A DNA stretch of 64,000 bases from the NCBI RefSeq assembly GCF_030413635.1, contig NZ_CP129235.1, forward strand, positions 1,426,001-1,490,000. The letters run 5' to 3'. Positions 35,766 through 45,514 of this stretch are shown one piece after another (the first letter of the stretch is position 1; every line of letters starts with the position of its first letter). The notes under the pieces are model-generated. The model searched no databases, was not told where the DNA came from, and was given only the letters and a program-made list of their open reading frames with translations. Position numbers and translations under genes: made by a program. The stretch is from Planococcus shenhongbingii (GTDB lineage Bacteria > Bacillota > Bacilli > Bacillales_A > Planococcaceae).

Positions 35766-37034
35766 ATGACTAACGGTGAAAAAATCTCAGTTGAAAATGG
35801 CGTATTAAACGTCCCAAACCAAGCAGTAATTCCTTTCATTATCGGTGACGGAACTGGTCCTGATATCTGGAATGCGGCATCACGCGTTCTTGAAGAAGCT
35901 GTCAACAAAGCTTATAACGGTGAAAAAGCAATCGTTTGGAAAGAAGTTCTTGCAGGGCAAAAAGCATTCGACGAAACAGGAGAATGGCTTCCACAGGAAA
36001 CTCTTGATGTTATCAACGAATACTTGATCGCTATCAAAGGGCCTCTTACTACTCCAATCGGCGGCGGTATCCGTTCATTGAACGTAGCACTTCGCCAAGA
36101 GCTTGACCTTTACACTTGCTTGCGTCCTGTCCGTTACTTCGAAGGCGTACCTTCACCGGTTAAACGCCCAGAAGACACTGACATGGTGATTTTCCGTGAA
36201 AACACTGAAGATATCTATGCAGGCATCGAATATGCAAACGGTTCAGACGAAGTGAAAAAATTGATTGCTTTCCTTACTGACGAAATGGGCGTTAAAAACA
36301 TCCGTTTCCCTGAATCATCAGGCATCGGCATCAAGCCGATCTCAGAAGAAGGAACAAAACGCCTTGTGCGCTCTGCGATCAACTACGCAATTTCTGAAGG
36401 CCGCGAGTCATTGACTTTGGTCCACAAAGGGAACATCATGAAATTCACTGAAGGAGCTTTCAAAAACTGGGGCTACGAAGTGGCTGAGCAAGAATTCGGC
36501 GATAAAGTATTTACTTGGAACCAATACGATGCGATTAAAGAAGAGCAAGGAACTGATGCTGCAAACAAAGCACAGGAAGAAGCTCTTGCTTCAGGAAAAA
36601 TTCTTGTTAAAGATTCAATCGCTGATATCTTCCTTCAGCAAATCCTTACACGCCCAAGCGAGTTCGATGTTGTTGCAACAATGAACTTGAACGGAGATTA
36701 CATCTCTGACGCTTTGGCTGCTCAAGTAGGCGGAATTGGTATCGCACCTGGTGCGAACATCAACTACGATACTGGACATGCGATTTTTGAAGCAACTCAT
36801 GGTACAGCACCTAAATACGCTGGCCAAGATAAAGTAAACCCTTCTTCTGTTATTCTTTCAGGCGTATTAATGCTTGAACACCTTGGATGGGGCGAAGCTG
36901 CTAAATTGATCACGAATTCAATGGAGAAAACAATTGCTTCTAAAGTTGTGACTTACGACTTTGCACGTCTAATGGACGGCGCTAAAGAAGTGAAATGCTC
37001 TGAGTTCGCTGACGAATTAATTAAAAACTTGTAA
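35766..37034 (+). CDS. icd: NADP-dependent isocitrate dehydrogenase
   Basis: A 422-residue enzyme converting isocitrate to 2-oxoglutarate and CO2 with [16 protein letters not shown], the substrate-binding [22 protein letters not shown] and [11 protein letters not shown], and [13 protein letters not shown] are intact. The phosphorylatable Ser is in the GGGIRSLN loop. ACAGGAGGC precedes the ATG. A terminator follows. Confidence 0.96.
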   Translation: MTNGEKISVENGVLNVPNQAVIPFIIGDGTGPDIWNAASRVLEEAVNKAYNGEKAIVWKEVLAGQKAFDETGEWLPQETLDVINEYLIAIKGPLTTPIGGGIRSLNVALRQELDLYTCLRPVRYFEGVPSPVKRPEDTDMVIFRENTEDIYAGIEYANGSDEVKKLIAFLTDEMGVKNIRFPESSGIGIKPISEEGTKRLVRSAINYAISEGRESLTLVHKGNIMKFTEGAFKNWGYEVAEQEFGDKVFTWNQYDAIKEEQGTDAANKAQEEALASGKILVKDSIADIFLQQILTRPSEFDVVATMNLNGDYISDALAAQVGGIGIAPGANINYDTGHAIFEATHGTAPKYAGQDKVNPSSVILSGVLMLEHLGWGEAAKLITNSMEKTIASKVVTYDFARLMDGAKEVKCSEFADELIKNL

Positions 37035-37040
37035 GATAAG

Positions 37041-37065
37041 AGAGGGGGCAACCCCTCTTTTTTTT
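37041..37065 (+). terminator. Terminator after icd
   Basis: AGAGGGG pairs with CCCCTCT, then T8. Confidence 0.85.
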
Positions 37066-37115
37066 CATATAAATTAAAATTTTAACTATTCAGCTTATTT
37101 TTCAATGTCTATACT

Positions 37116-37229
37116 CCAGCGCCTAGCCCCTCGAGGTCGCTTCAGTCTTGAATCCATGGCTGAAAAGCGCCATGGCTTTCAAGCTTGAAAGCAGCTTGTC
37201 GGGGCTTGACAGGCGCTTGCGCTTTTCTT
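37116..37229. repeat. 'AAGCGC' hairpin repeat between icd and mdh
   Basis: Reverse-oriented copy: CCAGCGCCTAGCCCCTCGAGG ... GTCGGGGCTTGACAGGCGC, ending TTGCGCTTTTCT. GCGCCTaGCCCC pairs with GGGGCttgacAGGCGC, and an inner hairpin (CCATGGC, GCCATGG) lies between. Confidence 0.75.
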
Positions 37230-37259
37230 ATTCAAAATCGAATCCAGAGGAGAGTTTTT

Positions 37260-38198
37260 ATGACATTCAAACGTAAAAAGATTTCTGTAATCGGTTCGGG
37301 TTTTACTGGTGCGACCGCTGCATTCTTATTGGCTCAAAAAGAACTAGGCGATGTGGTGCTGGTCGATATCCCGCAAATGGAGAATCCGGCTAAAGGCAAG
37401 GCGCTTGATATGGCGGAAGCAGGTCCTGTCCAGGGATTCGATGCCCATATTTCAGGAACTGCCAGTTATGAGGATACAAAAGAATCTGATTTGGTCATCA
37501 TTACTGCGGGCATCGCCAGAAAACCCGGAATGAGCCGTGATGACCTTGTCCAAACCAACCAGAAAATCATGAAATCTGTTACTGCTGAAATTGTAAAACA
37601 TTCACCAAACACCACAATCATCGTTTTGACCAATCCGGTTGATGCCATGACTTATACTGTATTCCAGGAATCCGGCTTGCCAAAAGAGCGCGTCATCGGC
37701 CAGTCAGGGGTCCTGGATTCTGCACGCTTCCGTACATTTGTGGCGGAGGAGCTGAATGTTTCGGTAAAAGATGTCACTGGATTTGTTCTGGGTGGACATG
37801 GAGACGATATGGTGCCTTTGGTGCGTTATTCTTATGCAGGCGGTATTCCTTTAGAGACCCTTCTGCCAAAAGAACGGCTGGAAGAAATCGTTGCTCGCAC
37901 GCGCAAAGGCGGAGCGGAAATCGTCAACTTGCTAGGCACTGGCTCAGCTTATTACGCACCAGCCGCTTCATTGGTGGAAATGGCAGAAGCCATTATTAAA
38001 GACCAGCGCCGTATATTACCCGCCATTGCCTATTTGGAAGGTGAATACGGCATGGAAGGCATTTACCTGGGCGTCCCGACGATTCTTGGAGCCGGTGGAA
38101 TTGAAAAAATCATCGAGATTGATTTGAATGGCGAAGAGAAAGCGTTATTGGATAAATCAGCCGAATCTGTTAAGGCCGTTATGAAAGTGCTAACTTAA
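37260..38198 (+). CDS. mdh: Malate dehydrogenase
   Basis: A 312-residue NAD-dependent LDH-like malate dehydrogenase. Rossmann [13 protein letters not shown] (about residues 12-24), VLVDI (Asp for NAD), the mobile-loop Arg in [10 protein letters not shown], and the catalytic His in [10 protein letters not shown] (about residue 180) are present. CAGAGGAGAG precedes the ATG. Ends the TCA gene series. Confidence 0.96.
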   Translation: MTFKRKKISVIGSGFTGATAAFLLAQKELGDVVLVDIPQMENPAKGKALDMAEAGPVQGFDAHISGTASYEDTKESDLVIITAGIARKPGMSRDDLVQTNQKIMKSVTAEIVKHSPNTTIIVLTNPVDAMTYTVFQESGLPKERVIGQSGVLDSARFRTFVAEELNVSVKDVTGFVLGGHGDDMVPLVRYSYAGGIPLETLLPKERLEEIVARTRKGGAEIVNLLGTGSAYYAPAASLVEMAEAIIKDQRRILPAIAYLEGEYGMEGIYLGVPTILGAGGIEKIIEIDLNGEEKALLDKSAESVKAVMKVLT

Positions 38199-38206
38199 TG
38201 ACAGGA

Positions 38207-38240
38207 CAATCGAGCAGGAGTAATTCTGCTCGATTTTTTG
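38207..38240 (+). terminator. Terminator after mdh
   Basis: ATCGAGCAG pairs with CTGCTCGAT, then T6. Confidence 0.85.
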
Positions 38241-38436
38241 TTTTCAAGTACAGTTCCATGGAAAGTTTCCATGCACTTGCATTTTTATTATGGGCAGTTT
38301 CAGCGGGACTAATCGCAAAAGGCTAAACAACTGTTGCAGCAAAGCTTTTTAGCACTTATTGCAATTGAGCGGGTGCTTGCACTTTTATGACATTAATTGA
38401 TACTATAAGAGTATCAAGATTTAGGAGGGAAACTTA

Positions 38437-38913
38437 TTGTTGCTTGGAAAGAAGCGTAAACTAGGCCGGAAAGTCGAAGCTATGAATGTCGGTGAAAAGT
38501 TGAAGCTGACAGAGAAAATTGAAGACAAAGATCTTCTGCTTTATCTGGGTTTGACAAATGACGGAAACCCGCTGTATATTCAGCACGACTTCGCTTCACA
38601 AACCGTTTTTGAAAAGCCTGTTGTGCCTAATATTATGTTGACCGGCATTATCACTTCTGCCATTTCCAAATATTTGCCTGGTCCTGGGTCTTACATTAAT
38701 GAACAACGCTTGAAGTTCAAGCAGCCTGTTTTTCATTACTCAACAATTGAGTTTTTGTTGGAAGTTACTGATGTGGATGTGAAAGACAACGAAGTCACCA
38801 TTCGCATCGAAGCAACCAATGAAGAAGGAAATCTTGTAGTGGAAGGCACCGTTTTGGTCAATCCGCCGCAAATCATCAACCAGCTGACCACTCAAGCGAT
38901 GGATAATTTCTAA
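38437..38913 (+). CDS. MaoC-like hotdog dehydratase
   Basis: A 158-residue single-hotdog protein. YLGLTNDGNPLYIQHDFA (about residues 37-54) carries the Asp-x4-His pair of (R)-specific enoyl-CoA hydratases. It probably hydrates or dehydrates an acyl-CoA, but the substrate is unknown. Start TTG behind TTAGGAGGG. A promoter TTGCAC, 18 bp, TACTAT lies at 38377-38406 and may also serve phoPR 46 bp downstream; no terminator separates them. Confidence 0.8.
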   Translation: MLLGKKRKLGRKVEAMNVGEKLKLTEKIEDKDLLLYLGLTNDGNPLYIQHDFASQTVFEKPVVPNIMLTGIITSAISKYLPGPGSYINEQRLKFKQPVFHYSTIEFLLEVTDVDVKDNEVTIRIEATNEEGNLVVEGTVLVNPPQIINQLTTQAMDNF

Positions 38914-38958
38914 AGCGGTTTGAAATGGGGGTTTCAAACTGAATGTGGAGGATGTTAA

Positions 38959-39666
38959 ATGCTGAAGAAAATATTAATCATTGAAGATGAACACTCAATT
39001 GCTACTTTGTTATCGTATAATCTGGTCCAGGCAGGCTATGAAACCATGGTTGCCAACGACGGAAAAGAAGGGTTTGAATTGGCGATGAATGAAAATCCAG
39101 CGCTGATTCTGCTTGATTTAATGCTGCCTTCAATGGATGGAGTCGAAGTGTGCAAATCTTTGCGGCAACAAAAAGTCAATACACCGATCATCATGCTGAC
39201 AGCAAAAGATGATGAGTTTGATAAAGTATTAGGCCTTGAATTAGGGGCGGACGACTATATGACGAAACCGTTTAGTCCGCGTGAAGTAGTAGCGCGTGTC
39301 AAAGCGGTCCTTAGACGTGCAGATCAGTCTGCTGCACAGTCCGGCAATCCATCAGCTGCACTAGCATTCGGTGGTTTAAAAGTGTTTCCTGAACAATTTG
39401 AAGTTTATTTGAATGAAGAGCAAATTGAATTCACTCCGAAAGAATTTGAACTTCTTGTGTATTTGATGGAAAATAAAAATCGTGTTTTGACACGGGATCA
39501 GCTGCTTAGCGCTGTGTGGAAATACGATTTTGCTGGCGATACTCGCATAGTAGATGTACATATCAGCCACTTGAGAGAAAAAATAGAAGAAAACAGCCGG
39601 AAACCGGTCTTCATTAAAACGATTAGAGGGCTTGGTTATAAATTCGAGGAGCCGAAAGCAGGATGA
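38959..39666 (+). CDS. phoP: Response regulator PhoP
   Basis: A 235-residue OmpR-family regulator. The receiver has the acidic pocket EDE (about 10-12), phospho-acceptor Asp in ALILLDLMLPSMDG (about 54), Thr in MLTAKDD and Lys in MTKPFSP. The C-terminal winged helix (about 135-230) ends TIRGLGYKFEEP. Position after mdh and before a coupled kinase identifies it as PhoP, the phosphate-starvation regulator. Overlaps phoR by 4 bp. Confidence 0.92.
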   Translation: MLKKILIIEDEHSIATLLSYNLVQAGYETMVANDGKEGFELAMNENPALILLDLMLPSMDGVEVCKSLRQQKVNTPIIMLTAKDDEFDKVLGLELGADDYMTKPFSPREVVARVKAVLRRADQSAAQSGNPSAALAFGGLKVFPEQFEVYLNEEQIEFTPKEFELLVYLMENKNRVLTRDQLLSAVWKYDFAGDTRIVDVHISHLREKIEENSRKPVFIKTIRGLGYKFEEPKAG

Positions 39667-41060
39667 AATCATTTAGGCATCGATTGCTGACGACAATTCT
39701 GATTTGGATCGGTGTGCTGTTAGCTGGCCTTTTGATTGTAATTGGCCAGCTTTTTCCAATATATGCGGAAACCCATAATACAGCGGAGGTTTGGCTAATG
39801 CTGTTTTTTGTATTTGTGGTGGCGATGATTTTTTCAGCAATTATCGGCTATCGCATCATACAAGTGCAGGCATTGCCGGTTGAAAATGTTACTCAAACAG
39901 CGTTGGAACTGGCAAAAGGAAATTACCGTGCCCGGGCATTTGAATACAGCAATGTCGGAACGGTGGAATTAAGCTCCACAATCAATATTTTAGCTCGAAA
40001 CTTGCAGGAAATTACCGCTATCCGTGAAATGGAGCAAGAACGCCTTAAAACTTTGATTGAGAATATGGGCAGCGCTTTAATTATGATTGACCGGCAAGGC
40101 GGTATAACACTCGTAAACCGGTCCTTTATGCAGGAGTTTCAGTTGGCGGCTGAAGATATTGATGGGAAATTTTATAAAGAAATCCGGATTCCATATGAAT
40201 TGGAGCGTTTTATTGAACAAGTATTTATGACAGAAACTGCAGCCCGGAACCAGCTTGAATTCAAACAAGGCATCCATAGCAAACATATTGATGTTTATGG
40301 GGCACCGGTTCTTGGTGAACATGAACAATGGCTGGGGATTGTCATTGTTTCCCATGATATAACTGAATTGAAGCGGCTCGAACAAATTCGGAAAGATTTT
40401 GTGGCAAACGTCTCCCATGAACTTAGAACGCCAGTCACTTCCATTAAAGGATTCACAGAGACGCTTCTTGAGGGGGCTTACAAAGATCCAGCAACGGCAT
40501 TTTCATTTTTAGAAATCATCGAAAAGGAAAGCAACCGGCTGGAAATGCTCATTAAAGATTTGCTTGAGTTATCGAAAGTCGAGCAAGCCGGCTTCCGAGT
40601 AGATGCAGTCCCCACTAATATGAAGAACCTCATTGAACGGGTTGGAGAAATAGTCGAAAGAAGGCTTGAAGAAAAAAATATTCAGTTGAAACTTCAGCTT
40701 GAACCAGTTATTGTACAAGGAGACCCTAACCGCCTTGTTCAAGTGATGATGAATTTGCTGGTCAATGCCATTTCGTATTCAACTTCCCGGACAGCCATTA
40801 CCGTACGCCTTTACCAGCAAGACGGCGAAGCCGTTATAGAAGTTGAAGATCAGGGAATTGGCATTGAAGCGTCTGAAATCGGCCGGCTATTTGAGCGTTT
40901 TTACCGGGTCGACCGTGCGCGAAGCCGAAATTCAGGCGGCACCGGTCTGGGATTATCAATAGTGAAACATTTAATAGAGGCCCATCATGGAAATGTGAAA
41001 GTAGAAAGTGAAGTAGGAGTGGGAACCACTTTTACCATTCATTTGCCTTTAGCTAGTTAA
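39663..41060 (+). CDS. phoR: Sensor histidine kinase PhoR, short form
   Basis: A 465-residue kinase. Two membrane helices (about 7-30 and 42-65) are separated by only about a dozen residues, then HAMP (about 66-118), a cytoplasmic PAS (about 125-235), DHp with VANVSHELRTPVTSIKGF (His about 251) and the HATPase domain with NLLVNAISYS, EDQGIGIE and GGTGLGLSIVK. B. subtilis PhoR (about 580 residues) has a large extracytoplasmic sensor domain that is absent here. Start overlaps the phoP stop (ATGA). Confidence 0.9.
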   Translation: MKSFRHRLLTTILIWIGVLLAGLLIVIGQLFPIYAETHNTAEVWLMLFFVFVVAMIFSAIIGYRIIQVQALPVENVTQTALELAKGNYRARAFEYSNVGTVELSSTINILARNLQEITAIREMEQERLKTLIENMGSALIMIDRQGGITLVNRSFMQEFQLAAEDIDGKFYKEIRIPYELERFIEQVFMTETAARNQLEFKQGIHSKHIDVYGAPVLGEHEQWLGIVIVSHDITELKRLEQIRKDFVANVSHELRTPVTSIKGFTETLLEGAYKDPATAFSFLEIIEKESNRLEMLIKDLLELSKVEQAGFRVDAVPTNMKNLIERVGEIVERRLEEKNIQLKLQLEPVIVQGDPNRLVQVMMNLLVNAISYSTSRTAITVRLYQQDGEAVIEVEDQGIGIEASEIGRLFERFYRVDRARSRNSGGTGLGLSIVKHLIEAHHGNVKVESEVGVGTTFTIHLPLAS

Positions 41061-41075
41061 TTTTAGGAGGAACGT

Positions 41076-42290
41076 ATGGATAATTTACCTTTTTTGCCGA
41101 TTATTGTAGGAACAGATATGAACGCCTACAATATGGCAATTTCATTTCATGAAGCATATAATATCAACCCTGTTCTAATAGGAAAAGAGCCATTGTCTTT
41201 TACAGCGATGAGCACCATAACAACGAACATTGAACTTCGCTCAGGATTGGCAGATCCTGCACAGTTTTCGGAAATCCTTTGTGAAATCGCACACAAGTAT
41301 AGAACGCCAGGAAAAACTTTGCTGCTTGTCGGCACCAATGATTTATACGTCCGTTTAATCATTGAAAATGCAGCGACATTAAAAGAGCATTTTGTCTTCA
41401 ATTACATTACGGAAGATTTGATGAATCAGCTGCAGATGAAGTCGAGTTTCTATAGATTGTGCAAGGCATATGGCATCGATACGCCAACTACGTTTTTCTA
41501 TGATTGCCGTTCCAAGCAGCCGTTTGATGAGCAGATGATGTATCCTGTCATTATTAAACCGAGCAATGGCATTGAATATAATCAGAACAAATTCGATGGC
41601 CAGCAGAAAGTTTATAAAGTTGAGAACCCGAGAGAACTTCAAGAAGTGATCCAAACGATTATTGCCAGCGGATACCAAGATGAATTGATTATCCAGGATT
41701 TTATTCCTGGAGACGATACATATATGTGGGATTCCGTCATCTATGCAAGTTCAAAAGGCAAAACGCAATTGGTGACATTCGCTCAAGTGGTATTGCAGGA
41801 GCACACGGTTACAGCTATCGGGAATTACACTGCGTTGATCACGCGTTTCAATAAAGACATGATGGTCAAGCTGCAGCATTTCCTAGAAGCGGTCGGTTAC
41901 ACCGGCTTTGCCAACTTTGATTTGAAATACGATGAACGGGACGGCAAATTCAAGGTTTTTGAAGTGAATATCCGCCAAGGGCGCTCCAGTTATTACGTGA
42001 CTGCTTTAGGCCATAATATGGCTTCTTCTCTTGTCGATGACTTGATTTATGGAGTGGAAAAACCGGTCACGTATTTAAATGAAGAATTTTTGTTTACAGT
42101 TGTGCCGAAAATTGTGCTGCGCAAATTTGTCGACAATAAAGCCGTGCAGCGGGACATCAATCATTTATTGAAAAAAGGCAAATACGTCAACCCGTTGTTT
42201 TATAAGAAAGATACACATTTTAAACGCAAATTGTATTTATTCGCCCGCCAAGTTAATTATTATAAGAAATATAAAAACAACCAATGGTGA
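41076..42290 (+). CDS. ATP-grasp ligase, possibly cell-wall D-Asp/D-Glu ligase
   Basis: A 404-residue ATP-grasp enzyme. The N-terminal part reads FLPIIVGTDMNAYNMAISFHEAYNINPVLIGK in spirit of the Enterococcus D-aspartate ligase (AslA-type) family as I recall it; VIIKPSNG (about 155-162) binds ATP, and EVNIRQGRSSYY (about 296-307) supplies metal ligands. AslA-type enzymes join D-Asp to the Lys side chain of the peptidoglycan precursor. Planococci have L-Lys cross-linked through D-Glu or D-Asp, so a wall role is plausible but inferred. AGGAGGAAC precedes the ATG, 15 bp after phoR. Confidence 0.75.
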   Translation: MDNLPFLPIIVGTDMNAYNMAISFHEAYNINPVLIGKEPLSFTAMSTITTNIELRSGLADPAQFSEILCEIAHKYRTPGKTLLLVGTNDLYVRLIIENAATLKEHFVFNYITEDLMNQLQMKSSFYRLCKAYGIDTPTTFFYDCRSKQPFDEQMMYPVIIKPSNGIEYNQNKFDGQQKVYKVENPRELQEVIQTIIASGYQDELIIQDFIPGDDTYMWDSVIYASSKGKTQLVTFAQVVLQEHTVTAIGNYTALITRFNKDMMVKLQHFLEAVGYTGFANFDLKYDERDGKFKVFEVNIRQGRSSYYVTALGHNMASSLVDDLIYGVEKPVTYLNEEFLFTVVPKIVLRKFVDNKAVQRDINHLLKKGKYVNPLFYKKDTHFKRKLYLFARQVNYYKKYKNNQW

Positions 42291-42347
42291 GATATTTACA
42301 GAATATTAACACTAGCTTCATATTCGGATGTTAAGGTTTAATAGAAC

Positions 42348-42396
42348 CCCCTTCAACCGCATGAAGGGAAAGGAGCCCTCCCCGGGGCTCTTTTTC
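42348..42396 (+). terminator. Double hairpin terminator after the ATP-grasp gene
   Basis: CCCTTCA/TGAAGGG (42348-42368) is followed by GAGCCC/GGGCTC (42373-42390) and TTTTTCTTTTT. Confidence 0.8.
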
Positions 42397-42404
42397 TTTT
42401 TGGC

Positions 42405-42865
42405 TAAAAATGAGTTGCTATCTGAAGTGAATAAATAAATAATCCTTTTAAATGCCGCTTTGGGTAAGGCAAAAACTTATATTTCTGCATTATACCTGCA
42501 TCGCTGCGCTGCTTTATGGCAAAAACTTGGCCTCGCAAGCGTCGGCCAGTATCTTGCCTGCGGGAAAGCGAGTCGGCTTATTATAGTGAGTGTGTGAAAC
42601 GTTGTAGAAGAGAGATAACATTCAATCATACTACGCTTAGATTTTCAATATCCCTAAATTCTGTAAGTGAATTTGGAATTAGCCTGAGCCTTCATTTCTT
42701 TTCTATTTGCCTGCGTGGTAAAATATAAGGAATGAAGGCTTATCTGCATTTATAAAATAAGCTCTAAGATTTTGGAAGTAAGCGTATGTAGTTTAGATGC
42801 CGGTATCAACGTTCTCGAGACTTTAAGTCTGCAGGAGCTAAACGGACGTCTGCGCTTTTCCTATT
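42405..42865. repeat. Decayed repeats in the gap before polA
   Basis: No gene is evident. 42490-42575 (CTGCATCGCTGCGCTGCTT ... TTGCCTGCGGGAAAGCGAG) resembles part of the GC-rich mosaic element. 42778-42862 is a degenerate 'AAGCGC' hairpin repeat: AAGCGTATGTAGTTTAG against CTAAACGGACGTCTGCGCTT. The polA ribosome site follows immediately. Confidence 0.5.
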
Positions 42866-42880
42866 GAAAGGGGTAATATT

Positions 42881-45499
42881 GTGGCGAAGAAAATACTTTT
42901 ATTGGATGGAAATAGTTTGGCGTATCGTGCATTTTTTGCCTTGCCGCTATTAACAAACGAACACGGAGTCCATACGAACGCAGTATACGGTTTTACAATG
43001 ATGCTCCAAAAAATATTGGAGGAAGAAAAACCGACGCATATAGTTGTGGCATTTGATGCCGGGAAAACAACTTTCCGGCATGAGACGTTCAGTGAATATA
43101 AGGGCGGGCGCCAAAAAACACCACCCGAGTTATCGGAACAATTCCCTTATTTGCGGAAATTGATTGATGCCTACCGGATAAAGCGTTACGAATTGCCCAA
43201 TTATGAAGCGGATGACATTATCGGTACGTTGAGTTTGGAAGCGGAAGAAGCTGGTGACGAAGTGATTGTCATTTCCGGAGATAAAGATTTAACGCAGCTT
43301 GCTTCTCCTTCAACGACGGTCTATATTACCCGTAAAGGAATCACCGATATTGAAAAATACACGGTTGACCACATTCAGGAAAAGTATGGCTTAACACCTC
43401 AGCAAATCATCGATATGAAAGGCTTAATGGGCGATGCTTCCGATAATATACCAGGAGTGCCGGGAGTCGGGGAAAAGACAGCCCTTAAGTTGCTGGCAGC
43501 CCATGGTTCAGTTGAAGGGGTATATGAAGCAATTGAACAGCAAAAAGGAAAATTGAAGGAAAAGCTGGTTGAAAACGAAGAACTTGCTTTGATCAGCAAA
43601 AAGCTGGCAACGATTGAACGCAATGCACCGATCGATATTAAAATTGATGAACTTGTGTATTCTGGACCAGACCACGATGAATTGGTCCAAGTCTGGAATG
43701 AGCTGGCATTTAAATCCTTATTGGAAAAGATGGAATATACAGCCGAAGAAACGGTTAAAGAAGAGCTGGAATTCGAAGTGCTGCAGGAAATAGATGCGGC
43801 TATTTTGGAAGATGAAATGGCAGTTCACTTGGAGTTATACGACGAGCAATACCATACTTGCGACTTGCTCGGAGTTTCACTGGCTACAGCAGCGAAGACC
43901 TATGTCGTTCCGATGGACGTGATCAAGCATTCCGAAGCTTTCAAAACATGGTTCCGTGACGATACCAAGAAAAAATACATGTCGGATTCCAAAGCGGCGA
44001 CAGCAGCTTTCTATCGCTGCGGCATTGAAGTCGGCGGTGTCGATTTTGATTTGATGTTAGGCGCTTATATTGTCAACCCATCACTGACATATACAGATAT
44101 GGCAAATATCGTACAGGAATATGGCTATACGGATGTTGCCCAGAACGAACAGATTTATGGCAAAGGAGCTAAAAAAGCCGTTCCGGAAGATTCGATTTTG
44201 AATGAACACATTGCCAGAAAAGCGCGCACCATTTGGGAAGTCCGCCCACTCGTGCTGAAAAAACTCGAGGAAAACGAGCAATTCGAATTGTACTATAATT
44301 TGGAATTGCCACTTGCAACAATATTAGGAGCGATGGAATCACTGGGAGTCAAAGTGGACAAAGAGCAACTTACGGCTATGGGAGAAGAACTGAGCCTGAA
44401 ATTAGCCGAAATTGAAAAAAACATCCACTGGAGTGCCGGCGAAAAGTTTAACATCAATTCTCCAAAACAATTGGGAGTAATATTGTTTGAGAAACTGGGG
44501 TTGCCTGCTTTAAAGAAAACGAAGACCGGTTATTCAACAGCGGCAGATGTGCTCGAAAAACTGGAAGGGCAGCATGAAATCATTTCGCAGATTCTGATGT
44601 ACCGCCAGCTCGGCAAAATCCTGTCTACTTATATAGAAGGTTTATTAAAGGAAATCCATGAAGACGGTAAAGTGCACACCCGTTTCCAGCAGGCATTGAC
44701 CACTACCGGGCGCCTCAGTTCCATCAATCCCAATCTGCAGAACATTCCCGTTCGCTTGGAAGAAGGGCGTAAAATCCGTAAAGCGTTTGTACCGTCGGAA
44801 CCAGGCTGGCTGATGGTCGCAGCGGATTATTCACAGATCGAATTGCGTGTCTTGGCAGATATGTCGAAAGACGAGAGCCTGATTGATGCTTTTAAGCATG
44901 ATATGGACATCCATACGAAGACAGCAAGCGATGTTTTCCATGTGCCGATTGAGCAAGTGACGTCGGATATGCGCCGTGCCGCGAAAGCTGTTAACTTCGG
45001 CATTGTTTATGGCATCAGTGATTATGGTTTATCACAGAGCTTGAACATTACCCGGAAAGCAGCAGCGGAATTTATCGATACTTATTTAAAGAGTTTCCCG
45101 GGAGTTAAAAACTATATGGACTCCAGCATCCAATCAGCGAAGAAAAATGGGTTTGTTACGACGCTCATGAACCGGCGCCGGTATTTGACGGATATCAATA
45201 GTTCCAACTTTAACTTGCGCAGTTTTGCGGAGCGTACTGCAATGAACACCCCGATACAGGGAAGTGCAGCCGACATCATCAAAAAAGCGATGATCGATAT
45301 GGCAGAAGCGCTCGAACGTGAAGGCTTGCAGACCCGCATGCTGCTTCAAGTACACGATGAATTGATATTCGAGGCGCCTCCTGAAGAACTTGAAAAATTG
45401 AAGGTTCTGGTGCCACAGATTATGGAAAATACTGTACAACTGAATGTGCCGCTAAAAGCGGATTTTGCATTCGGAGATACTTGGTACGATACGAAATGA
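42881..45499 (+). CDS. polA: DNA polymerase I
   Basis: An 872-residue repair polymerase. Residues 1-290 are the 5'-3' exonuclease (LLLDGNSLAYRAFFALP, YEADDIIGT, GDASDNIPGVPGVGEKTA). Residues about 310-460 keep the fold of the 3'-5' exonuclease, but the DxE motif reads HLELYDE, so proofreading is probably lost as in other Bacilli. The polymerase domain has DYSQIELRVLAD, RRAAKAVNFGIVYG and QVHDELIFE. GTG start behind GAAAGGGG. mutM and coaE follow within 15 and 9 bp. Confidence 0.95.
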   Translation: MAKKILLLDGNSLAYRAFFALPLLTNEHGVHTNAVYGFTMMLQKILEEEKPTHIVVAFDAGKTTFRHETFSEYKGGRQKTPPELSEQFPYLRKLIDAYRIKRYELPNYEADDIIGTLSLEAEEAGDEVIVISGDKDLTQLASPSTTVYITRKGITDIEKYTVDHIQEKYGLTPQQIIDMKGLMGDASDNIPGVPGVGEKTALKLLAAHGSVEGVYEAIEQQKGKLKEKLVENEELALISKKLATIERNAPIDIKIDELVYSGPDHDELVQVWNELAFKSLLEKMEYTAEETVKEELEFEVLQEIDAAILEDEMAVHLELYDEQYHTCDLLGVSLATAAKTYVVPMDVIKHSEAFKTWFRDDTKKKYMSDSKAATAAFYRCGIEVGGVDFDLMLGAYIVNPSLTYTDMANIVQEYGYTDVAQNEQIYGKGAKKAVPEDSILNEHIARKARTIWEVRPLVLKKLEENEQFELYYNLELPLATILGAMESLGVKVDKEQLTAMGEELSLKLAEIEKNIHWSAGEKFNINSPKQLGVILFEKLGLPALKKTKTGYSTAADVLEKLEGQHEIISQILMYRQLGKILSTYIEGLLKEIHEDGKVHTRFQQALTTTGRLSSINPNLQNIPVRLEEGRKIRKAFVPSEPGWLMVAADYSQIELRVLADMSKDESLIDAFKHDMDIHTKTASDVFHVPIEQVTSDMRRAAKAVNFGIVYGISDYGLSQSLNITRKAAAEFIDTYLKSFPGVKNYMDSSIQSAKKNGFVTTLMNRRRYLTDINSSNFNLRSFAERTAMNTPIQGSAADIIKKAMIDMAEALEREGLQTRMLLQVHDELIFEAPPEELEKLKVLVPQIMENTVQLNVPLKADFAFGDTWYDTK

Positions 45500-45514
45500 T
45501 AGGAGGGCTTGCAG

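Noticed and set aside
42516..42728. A 70-codon frame before polA
   Set aside because: No ribosome site; it translates decayed repeat sequence.
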